The translations under genes were made by a program, and so were the position numbers. A DNA stretch of 63,128 nucleotides from contig JAQVCK010000002.1 of NCBI GenBank assembly GCA_028689835.1, forward strand, positions 1-63,128, given 5' to 3'. Shown here piece by piece: positions 49,546 through 59,496 of the stretch. Position 1 is the first letter of the stretch; every line of letters begins with the position of its first letter. Under the pieces are notes generated by a model, which did not search any database, had not been told where the DNA came from, and saw only the letters and a program-made list of their open reading frames with translations. The DNA is from Pygmaiobacter sp. Lineage in GTDB: Bacteria > Bacillota > Clostridia > Oscillospirales > Ruminococcaceae.

Positions 49546-50823
49546 ATGGAAAAGATTATTGCCCAAAAGGGCACAAAAGACATTTTACCGGCAGAGAGCT
49601 ACCGTTGGCAACATATTGAAGCGAGGCTGAAAGAGACGGTGGCACGGTTTGGCTATAAAGAAATTCGCCTGCCGACCTTTGAAGCGACCGAGCTGTTTCG
49701 CCGCGGTGTGGGCGAAACCACCGACGTGGTGGGCAAAGAGATGTACACCTTTGACGACAAGGGCGGGCGCAGCATCACACTGCGCCCCGAGGGCACGGCC
49801 GCTGTGGTGCGTGCCGCATTAGAGCATGGCCTGCTGGCCGAGGCGTTGCCGCTGCGCGCGTATTACCTGCAAAGCTGTTTCCGGTACGAAAAGCCGCAGT
49901 CGGGCCGCCTGCGCGAGTTTCACCAGCTGGGCATTGAACTGTTTGGTGCGGCGGGCCCCGCTGCCGACGTGCAGGTGATCGCCACCGGTGCCGCCTGCCT
50001 TGAAAGCGTGGGGGTCAAGTCGGTGCGGCTGGAGCTCAATTCCATCGGCTGCCCAAACTGCCGCCCCAAGTACCACGACGCGCTGCGCAGTTATTTTGCC
50101 AGCCATTTGGACGAGCTGTGTGACACCTGTAAAGACCGGCTGCAGCGCAACCCGCTGCGCATTTTAGACTGCAAAAACCCGTCTTGCGCCGCCGTGGCAA
50201 AAGGCGCGCCGCTGATGCGCGAATTTTTGTGCGACGATTGCAAAGCACACCACACTGCCGTCAAAGAGGGGCTTGATAACATCGGCATCGCCTATGTTGA
50301 AAACCCCACCATTGTGCGCGGGCTGGATTACTACACCCGCACGGTGTTTGAATTTGTGCACACCGGCGCGGGTGCACAGGGCACCGTGTGCGGCGGTGGG
50401 CGGTACGACGGCCTGGTAGAAGAGCTGGGCGGCAAGCCCACGCCGGGCATTGGCTTTGGCATGGGTATCGAGCGTCTGCTGATGGTACTGGAGGCCGAGG
50501 GGGTGGCGCTGCCGCCCGACCGTGTGCCGGACATTTACCTGTGCAGCATGGGCACGCAGGCTGCCCTGCTTGCCGAGCGTGTGGCCGCCGCGCTGCGCGC
50601 AACCGGTTGCTGGGCCGAGACCGATTTAATGGGCCGCGGGCTGAAACCGCAGATGAAATACGCCAATAAAATTGGCGCGCGCTACACAATGGTGCTGGGC
50701 GAGAGCGAGGTTGCCACAGGCAGTGCAAAGCTGAAACGGATGAGCGACGGCGAAGAGTGCGAAATTTTGCTAACGGCTTTGCAGCGCGACGGGCTTGCCG
50801 CCGCAGAAAAGCAGTTCGCTTAA
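49546..50823 (+). CDS. hisS: Histidyl-tRNA synthetase
   Basis: QKGTKDILPAESYRWQHIEA; TLRPEGTAAVVRA; GLDYYTRTVFEFVH; GGGRYDGLVEELGG. Confidence 0.98.
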   Translation: MEKIIAQKGTKDILPAESYRWQHIEARLKETVARFGYKEIRLPTFEATELFRRGVGETTDVVGKEMYTFDDKGGRSITLRPEGTAAVVRAALEHGLLAEALPLRAYYLQSCFRYEKPQSGRLREFHQLGIELFGAAGPAADVQVIATGAACLESVGVKSVRLELNSIGCPNCRPKYHDALRSYFASHLDELCDTCKDRLQRNPLRILDCKNPSCAAVAKGAPLMREFLCDDCKAHHTAVKEGLDNIGIAYVENPTIVRGLDYYTRTVFEFVHTGAGAQGTVCGGGRYDGLVEELGGKPTPGIGFGMGIERLLMVLEAEGVALPPDRVPDIYLCSMGTQAALLAERVAAALRATGCWAETDLMGRGLKPQMKYANKIGARYTMVLGESEVATGSAKLKRMSDGEECEILLTALQRDGLAAAEKQFA

Positions 50824-50891
50824 CAGGGGTTAGTTTAAGTAGTAATACGGCCCTGCGCCGCTGCGCGGGCAGGAAAGAGGGACAGGAAATA

Positions 50892-52676
50892 ATGGATAAA
50901 ATGGGGACACTGCGCCGTACCGATTATTGCGGCGAGCTGACTGCCGCAAAAGTGGGCAGTACGGTAACGGCCTGCGGGTCGATTGCAAAAAGCCGCAACC
51001 TTGGCGGGGTAATTTTTGCCGACCTGCGCGACACGACCGGCATTTTGCAGCTGGCATTTGACGATGGCACTGACCGCGCGGTGTTTGAAAAGGCCGCCGG
51101 GCTGAAAAGTGAGTATGTGGTGGTGGCACAGGGCACCCTGCGCAAGCGCGAAAGCGTGAATAAAGCATTGCCCACCGGCGATATTGAGCTGTATGTCACC
51201 GACCTGCGGGTGCTGAGCGCCGCCGAGACCACACCGTTTGAAGTGCGCGACGAAGTGAAGGTGGGCGACGATTTGCGCCTGAAATACCGTTACCTTGACC
51301 TGCGCCGCCCCGGCATGCACGCACCCATTGTGTTGCGCAGCCGCATTGCCAAGCTGGTGCGCGACTATTATGACCAAAACCATTTCTGCGAAGTGGAAAC
51401 ACCGATGATGATCAAATCCACGCCGGAGGGCGCGCGCGATTATCTGGTGCCCAGCCGCGTGCAGCCCGGCCATTTTTACGCGCTGCCGCAGTCCCCGCAG
51501 CTGTATAAACAGATTTTGATGCTGTCCGGCTTCGACCGGTATTTCCAGATTGTGCGGTGCTTCCGCGACGAGGACCTGCGTGCCGACCGCCAGCCGGAGT
51601 TCACCCAGATTGATATGGAAATGTCGTTTGTGGATGAAACCGACATCGAGACGATGAACGAGGGCCTTGTCAAAAAAATCTTTAAAGAAGTGCTGAACGT
51701 CGATGTGCCCACCCCGTTTTTGCGCATGCCGTATACCGAGGCCATGGCGCGGTTTGGCTCTGACAAGCCCGACACCCGGTTTGGGCTGGAACTGCAAGAT
51801 GTGTCCGACATCGTGCGTGGCTGCGGATTTGCCGTGTTTGACGGCGCGTTGCAGGCAGGCGGCAGTGTGCGCTGCATCAACGCCAAGGGCCTTGCCGACA
51901 AACTGAGCCGCAAAGAGATCGACAAGCTGGTCGATACCGTAAAGACCTACGGGGCCAAGGGCCTTGCCTACACCCGCTGCACGGCGGAAAACGAGACGTC
52001 CAGCTTTGAAAAGTTTTTGAGCGACGAGACCAAAACCGCGTTGCGCACCGCCGCCGGGGTAGAGACCGGTGACGTGTTGCTGGTGGTGGCCGATGCCAAA
52101 AACAGCGTGGTGTTTGCGGCGCTGGGCGCCCTGCGCCTTGCCATTGCCAAAAAGCACGGGCTGATTGACGAGGGCAAATTCAACTTCTTGTGGGTCACCG
52201 ATTTCCCGTTTTTCGAGTACTCGGAGGAAGAGGGCCGCTTTATGGCGATGCATCACCCGTTTACAATGCCAAACGAAGCCGACCTTGACAAGGTGGAGAC
52301 CGACCCCGGTGCCGTGCGCGCCCGCGCCTACGACATGGTGCTCAACGGCTGTGAGCTGGGCGGCGGTTCAATCCGCATCAATGACCCCGTGCTGCAAAAC
52401 CGCATGCTGAAAGCCCTTGGCTTTACCGAGGCGCGCGCCCGTGAGAGCTTTGGCTTTTTGATGGACGCCTACCGCTACGGCGCACCGCCCCACGGCGGCA
52501 TGGCCTTTGGGTTTGACCGGCTGGTTATGCTGATGCTGGGCATGGATTCGATTCGCGATGTAATTGCCTTCCCCAAGGTGCAAAACGCGGGCGAACCGAT
52601 GAGCGGTTGCCCCGAGACGGTGGACGAAAAACAGCTGCGGGAGTTGTCAATTCAGCTGGTGCTGCCGCAGGAATAA
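50892..52676 (+). CDS. aspS: Aspartyl-tRNA synthetase, bacterial type
   Basis: RTDYCGELTAAKVG; RYLDLRRPGM; QSPQLYKQILMLSGFDRYFQIVRCFRDEDLRADRQPEFTQID; bacterial GAD insertion domain. Confidence 0.98.
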   Translation: MDKMGTLRRTDYCGELTAAKVGSTVTACGSIAKSRNLGGVIFADLRDTTGILQLAFDDGTDRAVFEKAAGLKSEYVVVAQGTLRKRESVNKALPTGDIELYVTDLRVLSAAETTPFEVRDEVKVGDDLRLKYRYLDLRRPGMHAPIVLRSRIAKLVRDYYDQNHFCEVETPMMIKSTPEGARDYLVPSRVQPGHFYALPQSPQLYKQILMLSGFDRYFQIVRCFRDEDLRADRQPEFTQIDMEMSFVDETDIETMNEGLVKKIFKEVLNVDVPTPFLRMPYTEAMARFGSDKPDTRFGLELQDVSDIVRGCGFAVFDGALQAGGSVRCINAKGLADKLSRKEIDKLVDTVKTYGAKGLAYTRCTAENETSSFEKFLSDETKTALRTAAGVETGDVLLVVADAKNSVVFAALGALRLAIAKKHGLIDEGKFNFLWVTDFPFFEYSEEEGRFMAMHHPFTMPNEADLDKVETDPGAVRARAYDMVLNGCELGGGSIRINDPVLQNRMLKALGFTEARARESFGFLMDAYRYGAPPHGGMAFGFDRLVMLMLGMDSIRDVIAFPKVQNAGEPMSGCPETVDEKQLRELSIQLVLPQE

Positions 52677-52707
52677 CCCCCGCCGCAAAAGTTGCAAAAA
52701 ACAGCCA

Positions 52708-52742
52708 AAACACCGCACAAATTTTGTGCGGTGTTTTTTGTG
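52708..52742 (+). terminator. Intrinsic terminator after aspS
   Basis: AACACCGCACAAATTTTGTGCGGTGTTTTTTGTG. Confidence 0.9.
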
Positions 52743-52911
52743 CGGCAGGCGGGTTTGCGCAGCACAGCAAAAAGCACACTGTTTTTGTAGACTTTTTTTG
52801 AAAACCCGGTAGAAATACAGGGTTTTTGTGGTATAATAAAAACCGGCGTGCGGGCCCGCTTGTTTTTTAATGCCGCACAGATTTTGTTTTTGTTTGTTTG
52901 GAGGTACCCGA

Positions 52912-53643
52912 ATGCTGGAATTAAAGCATATTTCATTCCGTGTGGAGGATGGCGGTAACAAGGATATCCTTGACGACATCAGCCTCACGGTGGGCGATAA
53001 CCGGTTTGTGGTCATCACCGGCCCAAACGGCGGTGGCAAGTCCACCCTTGCCAAAATTATTATGGGCATCGAGCAGCCCACGGCCGGGCAGATTTTATTT
53101 GAGGGGCAGGACATCACCGCGCTGTCGGTGACCGAGCGCGCTGCGCTGGGCATTGCCTATGCGTTTCAGCAGCCGGTGCGGTTTAAAGGGCTGACGGTCA
53201 GTGATTTGATTGAGCTGGCGGCCGGCCATTCGCTGGAGCGCGGCGACCTTTGCGGTTACCTGACCGAAGTGGGCCTTTGCGCGCGTGATTACATTGACCG
53301 CGACGTGAACGCCAGCTTGTCGGGCGGCGAGATTAAGCGCATTGAAATTGCCATGGCGCTGGCCCGCGGTGCCCACTTGACGGTATTTGACGAGCCGGAA
53401 GCCGGCATTGACCTGTGGAGCTTTAACCACCTGATTGCCGTATTTCAAAAGCTGCGGCGCGAAACGCGCGGCACCTCGCTGATCATCTCGCACCAAGAGC
53501 GCATTTTGGATATTGCAGACGAGATTGTTGTGCTGGCGGGCGGGCACATTGTGGCCCGCGGCCACAAAGAGGCGGTGCTGCCTAAATTGCTGGAAACCGG
53601 TAGCAGCGTCAATTTCTGTGAAGGGAAGGCGGAGCAGCTATGA
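52912..53643 (+). CDS. sufC: Fe-S assembly ATPase SufC-like
   Basis: GPNGGGKSTLAKIIMG; LSGGEIKRIEIAMALARGA; FDEPEAGIDLWSF; followed by a SufB/D scaffold gene. Confidence 0.9.
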   Translation: MLELKHISFRVEDGGNKDILDDISLTVGDNRFVVITGPNGGGKSTLAKIIMGIEQPTAGQILFEGQDITALSVTERAALGIAYAFQQPVRFKGLTVSDLIELAAGHSLERGDLCGYLTEVGLCARDYIDRDVNASLSGGEIKRIEIAMALARGAHLTVFDEPEAGIDLWSFNHLIAVFQKLRRETRGTSLIISHQERILDIADEIVVLAGGHIVARGHKEAVLPKLLETGSSVNFCEGKAEQL

Positions 53644-54557
53644 ACCAGATCACGGAAGATTTGCTAAAAATCGTGTCGGACTGGAACGGCATCCCCGACG
53701 CCGCTTACAACATCCGCGAGGATAGCGGCTGTGCGGGCCGCCGCTCGACCGAGCATATTCAAATTGACTCAAAAGAGGATTTGCCGGGCATCAACATCAC
53801 CGTGCAGCCGGGCACCAAGGGAGAGATGGTCTACATCCCGGCCTGTGTGACCCATAGCGCGGTGGACGATTTGGTGTACAACGACTTTTATATCGGCGAA
53901 GGTGCCGATGTCACCATCGTGGCGGGCTGCGGCATCCATTCGGATGGCGAAGAGGAATCGCGCCACAACGGCATTCACCGCTTCTTTATAGAGAAAGGCG
54001 CCAAGGTGCTTTACCTTGAAAAGCACATCGGCACCGGTAAGGGCAGCGGCGCGCGGGTCATCAACCCGGTCACCGAGGCGACGTTGGCCGAAGATGCTTA
54101 TATGGAGATGAACACCACGCAGATTGGCGGGGTGGATTCGACCGTGCGCAAAACAAAGGCCACGTTGCAGCAGGGTGCCAAAATGGTCGTCAAAGAAAAA
54201 CTGCTCACCGAGGGCACGCAGCGCGCCGAGAGCGATTTTGTCATTAACCTCATCGGTGAGGGCAGCGGCGCGCATTTGGTGTCGCGCTCAGTCGCCAAGG
54301 GGCATTCTGAACAGCTGTTCCGCTCTTGCCTGGTGGGTGAAGCCGCCTGTAGCGGCCATTCAGAATGCGATGCCATTATTATGGATGACGGCAAGGTTTC
54401 GGCAACACCGGAGTTGACGGCCCACAATGTGGATGCGGCACTGATTCACGAGGCCGCCATTGGCAAAATTGCGGGCGAACAGATCACGAAGTTGATGACC
54501 TTGGGCCTGACGGAGCATGAAGCAGAAGAAAAAATTATTGAGGGTTTTTTGCGCTAA
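53640..54557 (+). CDS. sufB: SufB/SufD-family Fe-S scaffold protein
   Basis: Beta-helix SufBD pattern: SDFVINLIGEGSGAHLVSRSVAKGHSEQLFRSCLVGEAACSGHSECDAIIMDDGKVSATPELTAHNVDAALIHEAAIGKI. Confidence 0.9.
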   Translation: MNQITEDLLKIVSDWNGIPDAAYNIREDSGCAGRRSTEHIQIDSKEDLPGINITVQPGTKGEMVYIPACVTHSAVDDLVYNDFYIGEGADVTIVAGCGIHSDGEEESRHNGIHRFFIEKGAKVLYLEKHIGTGKGSGARVINPVTEATLAEDAYMEMNTTQIGGVDSTVRKTKATLQQGAKMVVKEKLLTEGTQRAESDFVINLIGEGSGAHLVSRSVAKGHSEQLFRSCLVGEAACSGHSECDAIIMDDGKVSATPELTAHNVDAALIHEAAIGKIAGEQITKLMTLGLTEHEAEEKIIEGFLR

Positions 54558-54585
54558 ACTCTCTTTGCAAAGGTAATAATAAAAA

Positions 54586-54632
54586 CGGCAGTTTTTCACA
54601 ATTTCGTGAAAAACTGCCGTTTTTTTACAGCT
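54586..54632 (+). terminator. Intrinsic terminator after sufB
   Basis: AAAACGGCAGTTTTTCACAATTTCGTGAAAAACTGCCGTTTTTTT. Confidence 0.92.
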
Positions 54633-54759
54633 AGTTTAGTTTCCTGAATCAGCAACTAAAAATTTGTATAAGTTTTAATGTTTTTTACCAAAAAACCAAC
54701 TTTTGCGACTTTGTGGTGACTGGCAAATGACATAATATTAAAAGCATAGAAATGCAGTG

Positions 54760-54799
54760 TGCTTTTTTGCGTTGCTTGCCACAAGCAAGCGGCGAAGCA
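54760..54799 (+). promoter_or_regulatory. Stem-loop in 5' UTR of the adhesin gene
   Basis: CGTTGCTTGC-CACAA-GCAAGCGGCG continuous helix, flanked by TGCTT/AAGCA. Confidence 0.5.
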
Positions 54800-54840
54800 T
54801 AAAAAAATGAGAACCTGCCGGAGAGGAGCAGAAAACCCCC

Positions 54841-57800
54841 ATGAAACATAATTGGTTCATTTTCCGCTTTTTGCAGCATGAAAAAAGGCCGCAAGAGCAA
54901 AAAAATCGCTTTACCCATACTGGGCGCAGGGTGGTTCCGCTTTCTCTGTGGCTGGGTGCCGTGGCACTGGCATTGTGCTTGTTTGCGGGCATTGGGCTGT
55001 CGGCTTACCCACTGATGGCCAGCGCGGCACAAGCCGAAAGCAGTTCAGCAGTGAGCAGCAGTGAGGCACCCGCGCCGCAGACGACCCCGGTGCCAGAGAC
55101 GACACCCGCGCCAGAGACGACCCCGGTGCCGGAGATGACCCCGGTGCCGGAAGCGACACCAGTGCCGGCCCCCACCGCGACCCCTGCCGCAAGCGCGACC
55201 CCGGCGCCGGAGTTGACCCCGACCCCCACCCCTGCCGCGAGCACAGTACCCGAAGCGAGTGAAGCCCCTGCGCCAACGGCCACCCCGGCACCCACAGCCA
55301 CACTGGGGGCGGCGCTGTTTGCCGAGCCCACGGCAACCCCCACACCAAGCCCAACCGCAACCCCCACGGCAACGCCGGCCGCAACGCCGGTACCCGCCCC
55401 GCAAGAGGTGGACCTTTCAGCGTTTCTTACCAGCAAAACCGTCACCATCAACGGTACCGAGCTAGATGAAAGCTCTACCCAGCAGGTGCAATACGGTGAC
55501 CCGTTTACCATTCAGCTTGCATGGCTTTTGGACAACCAGAACACCTATACGCCGGATGACGTGTTTTACTATACCCTGCCGGATAATCTGGACCTCATCT
55601 TTAGTACCAGTGCCACCGGCGACGTGCTAGATTCGACCAGTACGGCAGTGGGCACCTATGCCATCGACAGCGCAAACCACCGCATCAACATCCATTATAA
55701 TGAATCGGTGTTTCAAAACAACAGCGGCAACATCGCGGGGACGATGTACCTTGCGGGCACCATCACACACGACGCGGGCTCCGGGCAAAATGGTGGCACC
55801 ATTACGGTCACCTTCCCGGGTGTGGGGTCGTTCCCAATAAACATCGAGCGCGACGACAGTGCCGACACGCTGTCGGTGCAAAAATACGCGCCGGTGCAGT
55901 CGCCCACCGACCCGCAGCAGTACACCTTTGTGGTAAAGGTGCAGGCAAGCGGCCCGCAGCAAAATGTCGTGATTACCGATACGATGGGCAGTTATCTGAC
56001 CTATCTCGACGGGTCAATTGCCTATTTCACCGATGAAGCCCTCACTACATCGTACGCGGGCACTGAGCCCACCTTTGCCACCCTTACCGAGGGCAACGGC
56101 TTTACTGCGACCTTTAGCCAGCTGGGTGGCACCGATGCCACCGGCAATGCCACGCAGGAGACCGTGTACCTGCGATATACCGCCACATTAAACGCCGATG
56201 CGGTGTTTAACATCAACAATTCGTCGGCGCGCACCAACACGGTAACCGCCAAAAGCGATACCCGCACCCCGCCGTCGTCCAGCAGCACCGTTACGCTGGA
56301 CAAAACATGGCTCACAAAAAGCAATACCACCCACCGGGATACTGCCACGTATGCTGCCAGTATCGACTGGTCGGTGTATGTCAACCTTGGCACTACTGTG
56401 GCAAGCCTTGACGGCATGACCCTGACCGACTGGTTTGACACCCAGGACCTGCCCGACATTACCGGCCTTGACAGCGTGGTTGTGAGCATGTACCAGCTGC
56501 CGGGTGGCAGTGTGACCCAAAGTACCGCCGCCGCAGCGGACTGGGGCACCCCCACCGCGCTGACCTGGGCGCAGTTTGCAAGCTATGCATTTGGCAATAC
56601 GACGAGTGCGTACAAATTCACCTATACGACACAGGTAAAAGACAACGACAACCTGGTACAGGACAGTTATAAAAACAATGTCAAGCTGGAAAACGGCACC
56701 GGCACCGTCGGCAGCACCAGCAGTACGGGACACATTGGCACCAACTTTGTTTACATTACCAAAAGCACCAGCGACGCACGGGTCGTGATTGAAAAGCTGG
56801 AAAAGGACCCCGTCACCGGCACCCCGCTGCTGCACTGGACCAGTAAGGTAAACGTGCCTTATAACTGGGCGGGCGGCGATATTACCTTTACCGACACGCT
56901 GGGTGCGGGCCACACGCTGAAAAGTGACTCCATTGTCATTCAGCGCGGCACCGACATCATCATCCCCGCGGTTAGCACCATGGCAAGCGGGTTTAGCTTT
57001 ACCATCGCAAGCCCGCAGCCGAACGACGTTTACACCATTACCTATACCACGGTGATGGATACGACCCCCACCAGCGCGGGCAGTTACCAAAACACCTCTA
57101 AAGTAGAGGCGGGTGGCCTGACAAAGCAAGCGGGCGCCACGTATACCGTGCAGTTTTTGCAGGGGCCGCTGGCCGCCAAAACACTGCTGAACAATTCAGA
57201 AAAGCAGTACGGTCTGTTCCGTTGGGGGCTGCAGCTGAAATATTACGGCAACGACCTCACGGGCACCAACAACTATCTGGACCAGAACCCGGACGGCAGC
57301 TACCCCACGGTGACCATTGTGGATACGCTGCAAAAGGACGCCACCCATAACGGCCAGCTGTACCTTGCCGGCAGCGCCATGTTGGTGCGCAACACCGGCG
57401 ACACCACCGGCGTTGCCCTGCCGGACCCCGTTATAACCACTCTGCCCGGCGGCAGCACCCAGTTGACCTTTACCATCACCGATGAGGATGTTGCAAGCTT
57501 TAAAGATGCAAACGGCAAGGTGTGGACCTTCTATCTCGTCTACAAAACCCAAACCGAGGACCTGTTTGCCACAGATGCGCACCAGACCTTTAAAAACACC
57601 GCCACTGTGGTGGGCTTTGAAAAGAACCAAAAAAGTGCCGAGACCACGACCGACCTTGCGAAACTGGTGGACAAGAACTTTGTGTACGCCAACCCCCCGT
57701 TTGTAGAATACACGGTAAAGGTGAACCAGGGCGGGCTGGACCTCATAGAGGGCAAGGACACCTTAACGCTGGTGGACACGATGGGTGAAGCCATTGCCTA

Positions 57801-58854
57801 TCTGCCGGGCACCGCGCAGTACACCCTTGCGTCGGGCGGTGCCAGCGTGCCGCTGAGCCCCAGCTATGACCCGGTTGCCCACACCTTGACCTTTACCGTG
57901 CCCGACAGCACTGCCCTGACCTTGACCTATAAAACCAAGGTCACCTTAAAACCCGGTGTTTCTTTTGGTGAGCTTGGCCGCAACAGCATCACGCTGACCG
58001 GCGTCGTAACCGACCGCAATGGCGACGAAGTGAAGCTGGAAGGCGATGTGAAGATGATTACCGCCGGCGTCATCAGCGAAAACTATTACCTTGAAGTGTA
58101 TAAACACGACAAGGATGATACCAGCCTGCTGCTGCCCGGCACAAAGTTCGATGTGTATAAAGTGGCCTTGCAGCCGGGTGGCAGCTATTTGCTGGCGGAA
58201 AAAGTCAGCTCTGGCACGACCGACAGCAACGGTGTGTTTAAAGCGCTGGATTGCAAGCCAGGCATTGTGTATGCTTTGGTAGAAACCGCTGCCGCGCCCG
58301 GCTACCAGCTGGACAGCACCCCGTATTATTTTGTAAAGGACGACGGCAATTACACCGGTGTCAACAGCATCACCATCAATGGCACCGCAGCGGCGCTAAA
58401 CGTGTATTCGCAGGATACGGTGTTCCCCATTACCTATTTTGCCAACACCAAAACGCCCGCCGCCACCCCGACCCCGGTGCCGACCCCGACCCCCACCGCG
58501 ACGCCGGTGGTGACGCCGACACCGACGCCAACTGCCACGCCGGTGGTGACACCGACCCCGACCCCCACCACCCCAACAACGGTGTATGTGGTGCCTACCC
58601 CGACACCGACCCCGTCGGCCCCGGCCCCTGCCGGGCCGGTCACCCCCACGCCCACCCCGCGCCCGTACCCTGCGCTGGTGATGTTTGAGGATAACCGTGT
58701 CCCGCTGGGCCGCCTGCCGCAAACCGGGCAGGAAAATTTGAAAGTCTGGGTGACGGCCACCGCAGGCATACTGCTGGTGGGCGGCGGCGCAGTGGGCCTG
58801 CTGTGGGATAAAAAACGCCGCAACAGCGAAAAGGGTGCAGGGCATGAAGCGTAA
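54841..58854 (+). CDS. Sortase-anchored surface adhesin/pilin-like protein
   Basis: N-terminal hydrophobic signal segment; Pro/Thr-rich stretch; repeated DTLG/DTMG beta-domain pattern; SpaA/Cna_B-like EVYKHDKDDTSLLLPGTKFDVYK...; C-terminal LPQTG + TM + KKRRNS. Confidence 0.9.
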   Translation: MKHNWFIFRFLQHEKRPQEQKNRFTHTGRRVVPLSLWLGAVALALCLFAGIGLSAYPLMASAAQAESSSAVSSSEAPAPQTTPVPETTPAPETTPVPEMTPVPEATPVPAPTATPAASATPAPELTPTPTPAASTVPEASEAPAPTATPAPTATLGAALFAEPTATPTPSPTATPTATPAATPVPAPQEVDLSAFLTSKTVTINGTELDESSTQQVQYGDPFTIQLAWLLDNQNTYTPDDVFYYTLPDNLDLIFSTSATGDVLDSTSTAVGTYAIDSANHRINIHYNESVFQNNSGNIAGTMYLAGTITHDAGSGQNGGTITVTFPGVGSFPINIERDDSADTLSVQKYAPVQSPTDPQQYTFVVKVQASGPQQNVVITDTMGSYLTYLDGSIAYFTDEALTTSYAGTEPTFATLTEGNGFTATFSQLGGTDATGNATQETVYLRYTATLNADAVFNINNSSARTNTVTAKSDTRTPPSSSSTVTLDKTWLTKSNTTHRDTATYAASIDWSVYVNLGTTVASLDGMTLTDWFDTQDLPDITGLDSVVVSMYQLPGGSVTQSTAAAADWGTPTALTWAQFASYAFGNTTSAYKFTYTTQVKDNDNLVQDSYKNNVKLENGTGTVGSTSSTGHIGTNFVYITKSTSDARVVIEKLEKDPVTGTPLLHWTSKVNVPYNWAGGDITFTDTLGAGHTLKSDSIVIQRGTDIIIPAVSTMASGFSFTIASPQPNDVYTITYTTVMDTTPTSAGSYQNTSKVEAGGLTKQAGATYTVQFLQGPLAAKTLLNNSEKQYGLFRWGLQLKYYGNDLTGTNNYLDQNPDGSYPTVTIVDTLQKDATHNGQLYLAGSAMLVRNTGDTTGVALPDPVITTLPGGSTQLTFTITDEDVASFKDANGKVWTFYLVYKTQTEDLFATDAHQTFKNTATVVGFEKNQKSAETTTDLAKLVDKNFVYANPPFVEYTVKVNQGGLDLIEGKDTLTLVDTMGEAIAYLPGTAQYTLASGGASVPLSPSYDPVAHTLTFTVPDSTALTLTYKTKVTLKPGVSFGELGRNSITLTGVVTDRNGDEVKLEGDVKMITAGVISENYYLEVYKHDKDDTSLLLPGTKFDVYKVALQPGGSYLLAEKVSSGTTDSNGVFKALDCKPGIVYALVETAAAPGYQLDSTPYYFVKDDGNYTGVNSITINGTAAALNVYSQDTVFPITYFANTKTPAATPTPVPTPTPTATPVVTPTPTPTATPVVTPTPTPTTPTTVYVVPTPTPTPSAPAPAGPVTPTPTPRPYPALVMFEDNRVPLGRLPQTGQENLKVWVTATAGILLVGGGAVGLLWDKKRRNSEKGAGHEA
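55066..55405 (+). repeat. Low-complexity Pro/Thr/Ala coding repeat
   Basis: Encodes APAPQTTPVPETTPAPETTPVPEMTPVPEATPVPAPTATPAA... Confidence 0.85.
58459..58665 (+). repeat. Low-complexity Pro/Thr coding repeat including two TATPVVTPTPTP units
   Basis: ATPTPVPTPTPTATPVVTPTPTPTATPVVTPTPTPTTPTTVYVVPTPTPTPSAP. Confidence 0.85.
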
Positions 58855-59476
58855 CCTGCGCCGCACACTCAGCGTGCTGTTATTGGTGGCGGGCATTGCC
58901 GTGCTGGGCATTGCGGGCGTGTTTGCGCTGCAAAACGAAGCCGAGGCCAACAGGGCTGCGGCGGACGCGAGTGCCTTATTGGCGCGCACACAGGCGTTGC
59001 AGCAAGCGGCGCTGAAAGAGAAAAAAGCCCCAAAACCCTACCGCGACCTTGCCACCGCAATGGCCGATGTGCAGGCACAGGGGCTGCTTGGCACCATCTC
59101 AATCCCCGCGTTTGACATTGAGCTGCCGGTGCAAAGCGAGTATGAATTTGAAGGGCTGAAAGAATCCCCGATGCGCTATCAGGGTACCGGCGGTGAAATT
59201 GCGCGGCTGGTACTTTGCGCACATAACTATAAGGCCCATTTTGGGCGCATTGGCGAATTGCAGCCGGGGGATGAAGTGGACTTGACTGCGATGGATGGCA
59301 CCAGTTACAAGCTACAGGTGAGCGAAGTGTTTACCATCGGTGCATGGGGCGCCGAAAACCTGCAAACCGGCGACTGGGACCTTTCGCTGTTTACCTGTAC
59401 GCCGTCCGGCAAAAACCGCGTGCTGGTGCGCTGCACTTTAGTTGACCCTGCACAGCTGACACAGGCCGATGCCTGA
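58844..59476 (+). CDS. Sortase
   Basis: N-terminal TM; GTISIPAFDIELPV; catalytic LVLCAHNYKAHFG (His) and LFTCTPSGKNRVLVRC (Cys, Arg); directly after an LPQTG protein. Confidence 0.9.
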   Translation: MKRNLRRTLSVLLLVAGIAVLGIAGVFALQNEAEANRAAADASALLARTQALQQAALKEKKAPKPYRDLATAMADVQAQGLLGTISIPAFDIELPVQSEYEFEGLKESPMRYQGTGGEIARLVLCAHNYKAHFGRIGELQPGDEVDLTAMDGTSYKLQVSEVFTIGAWGAENLQTGDWDLSLFTCTPSGKNRVLVRCTLVDPAQLTQADA

Positions 59477-59496
59477 ATAAAGGAGGAACCCGTTTC

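Noticed and set aside
58396-58868. Minus-strand Gly/Val-rich ORFs over the Pro/Thr repeat
   Set aside because: Reverse complement of ACC/CCG repeat codons; compositional artefact.
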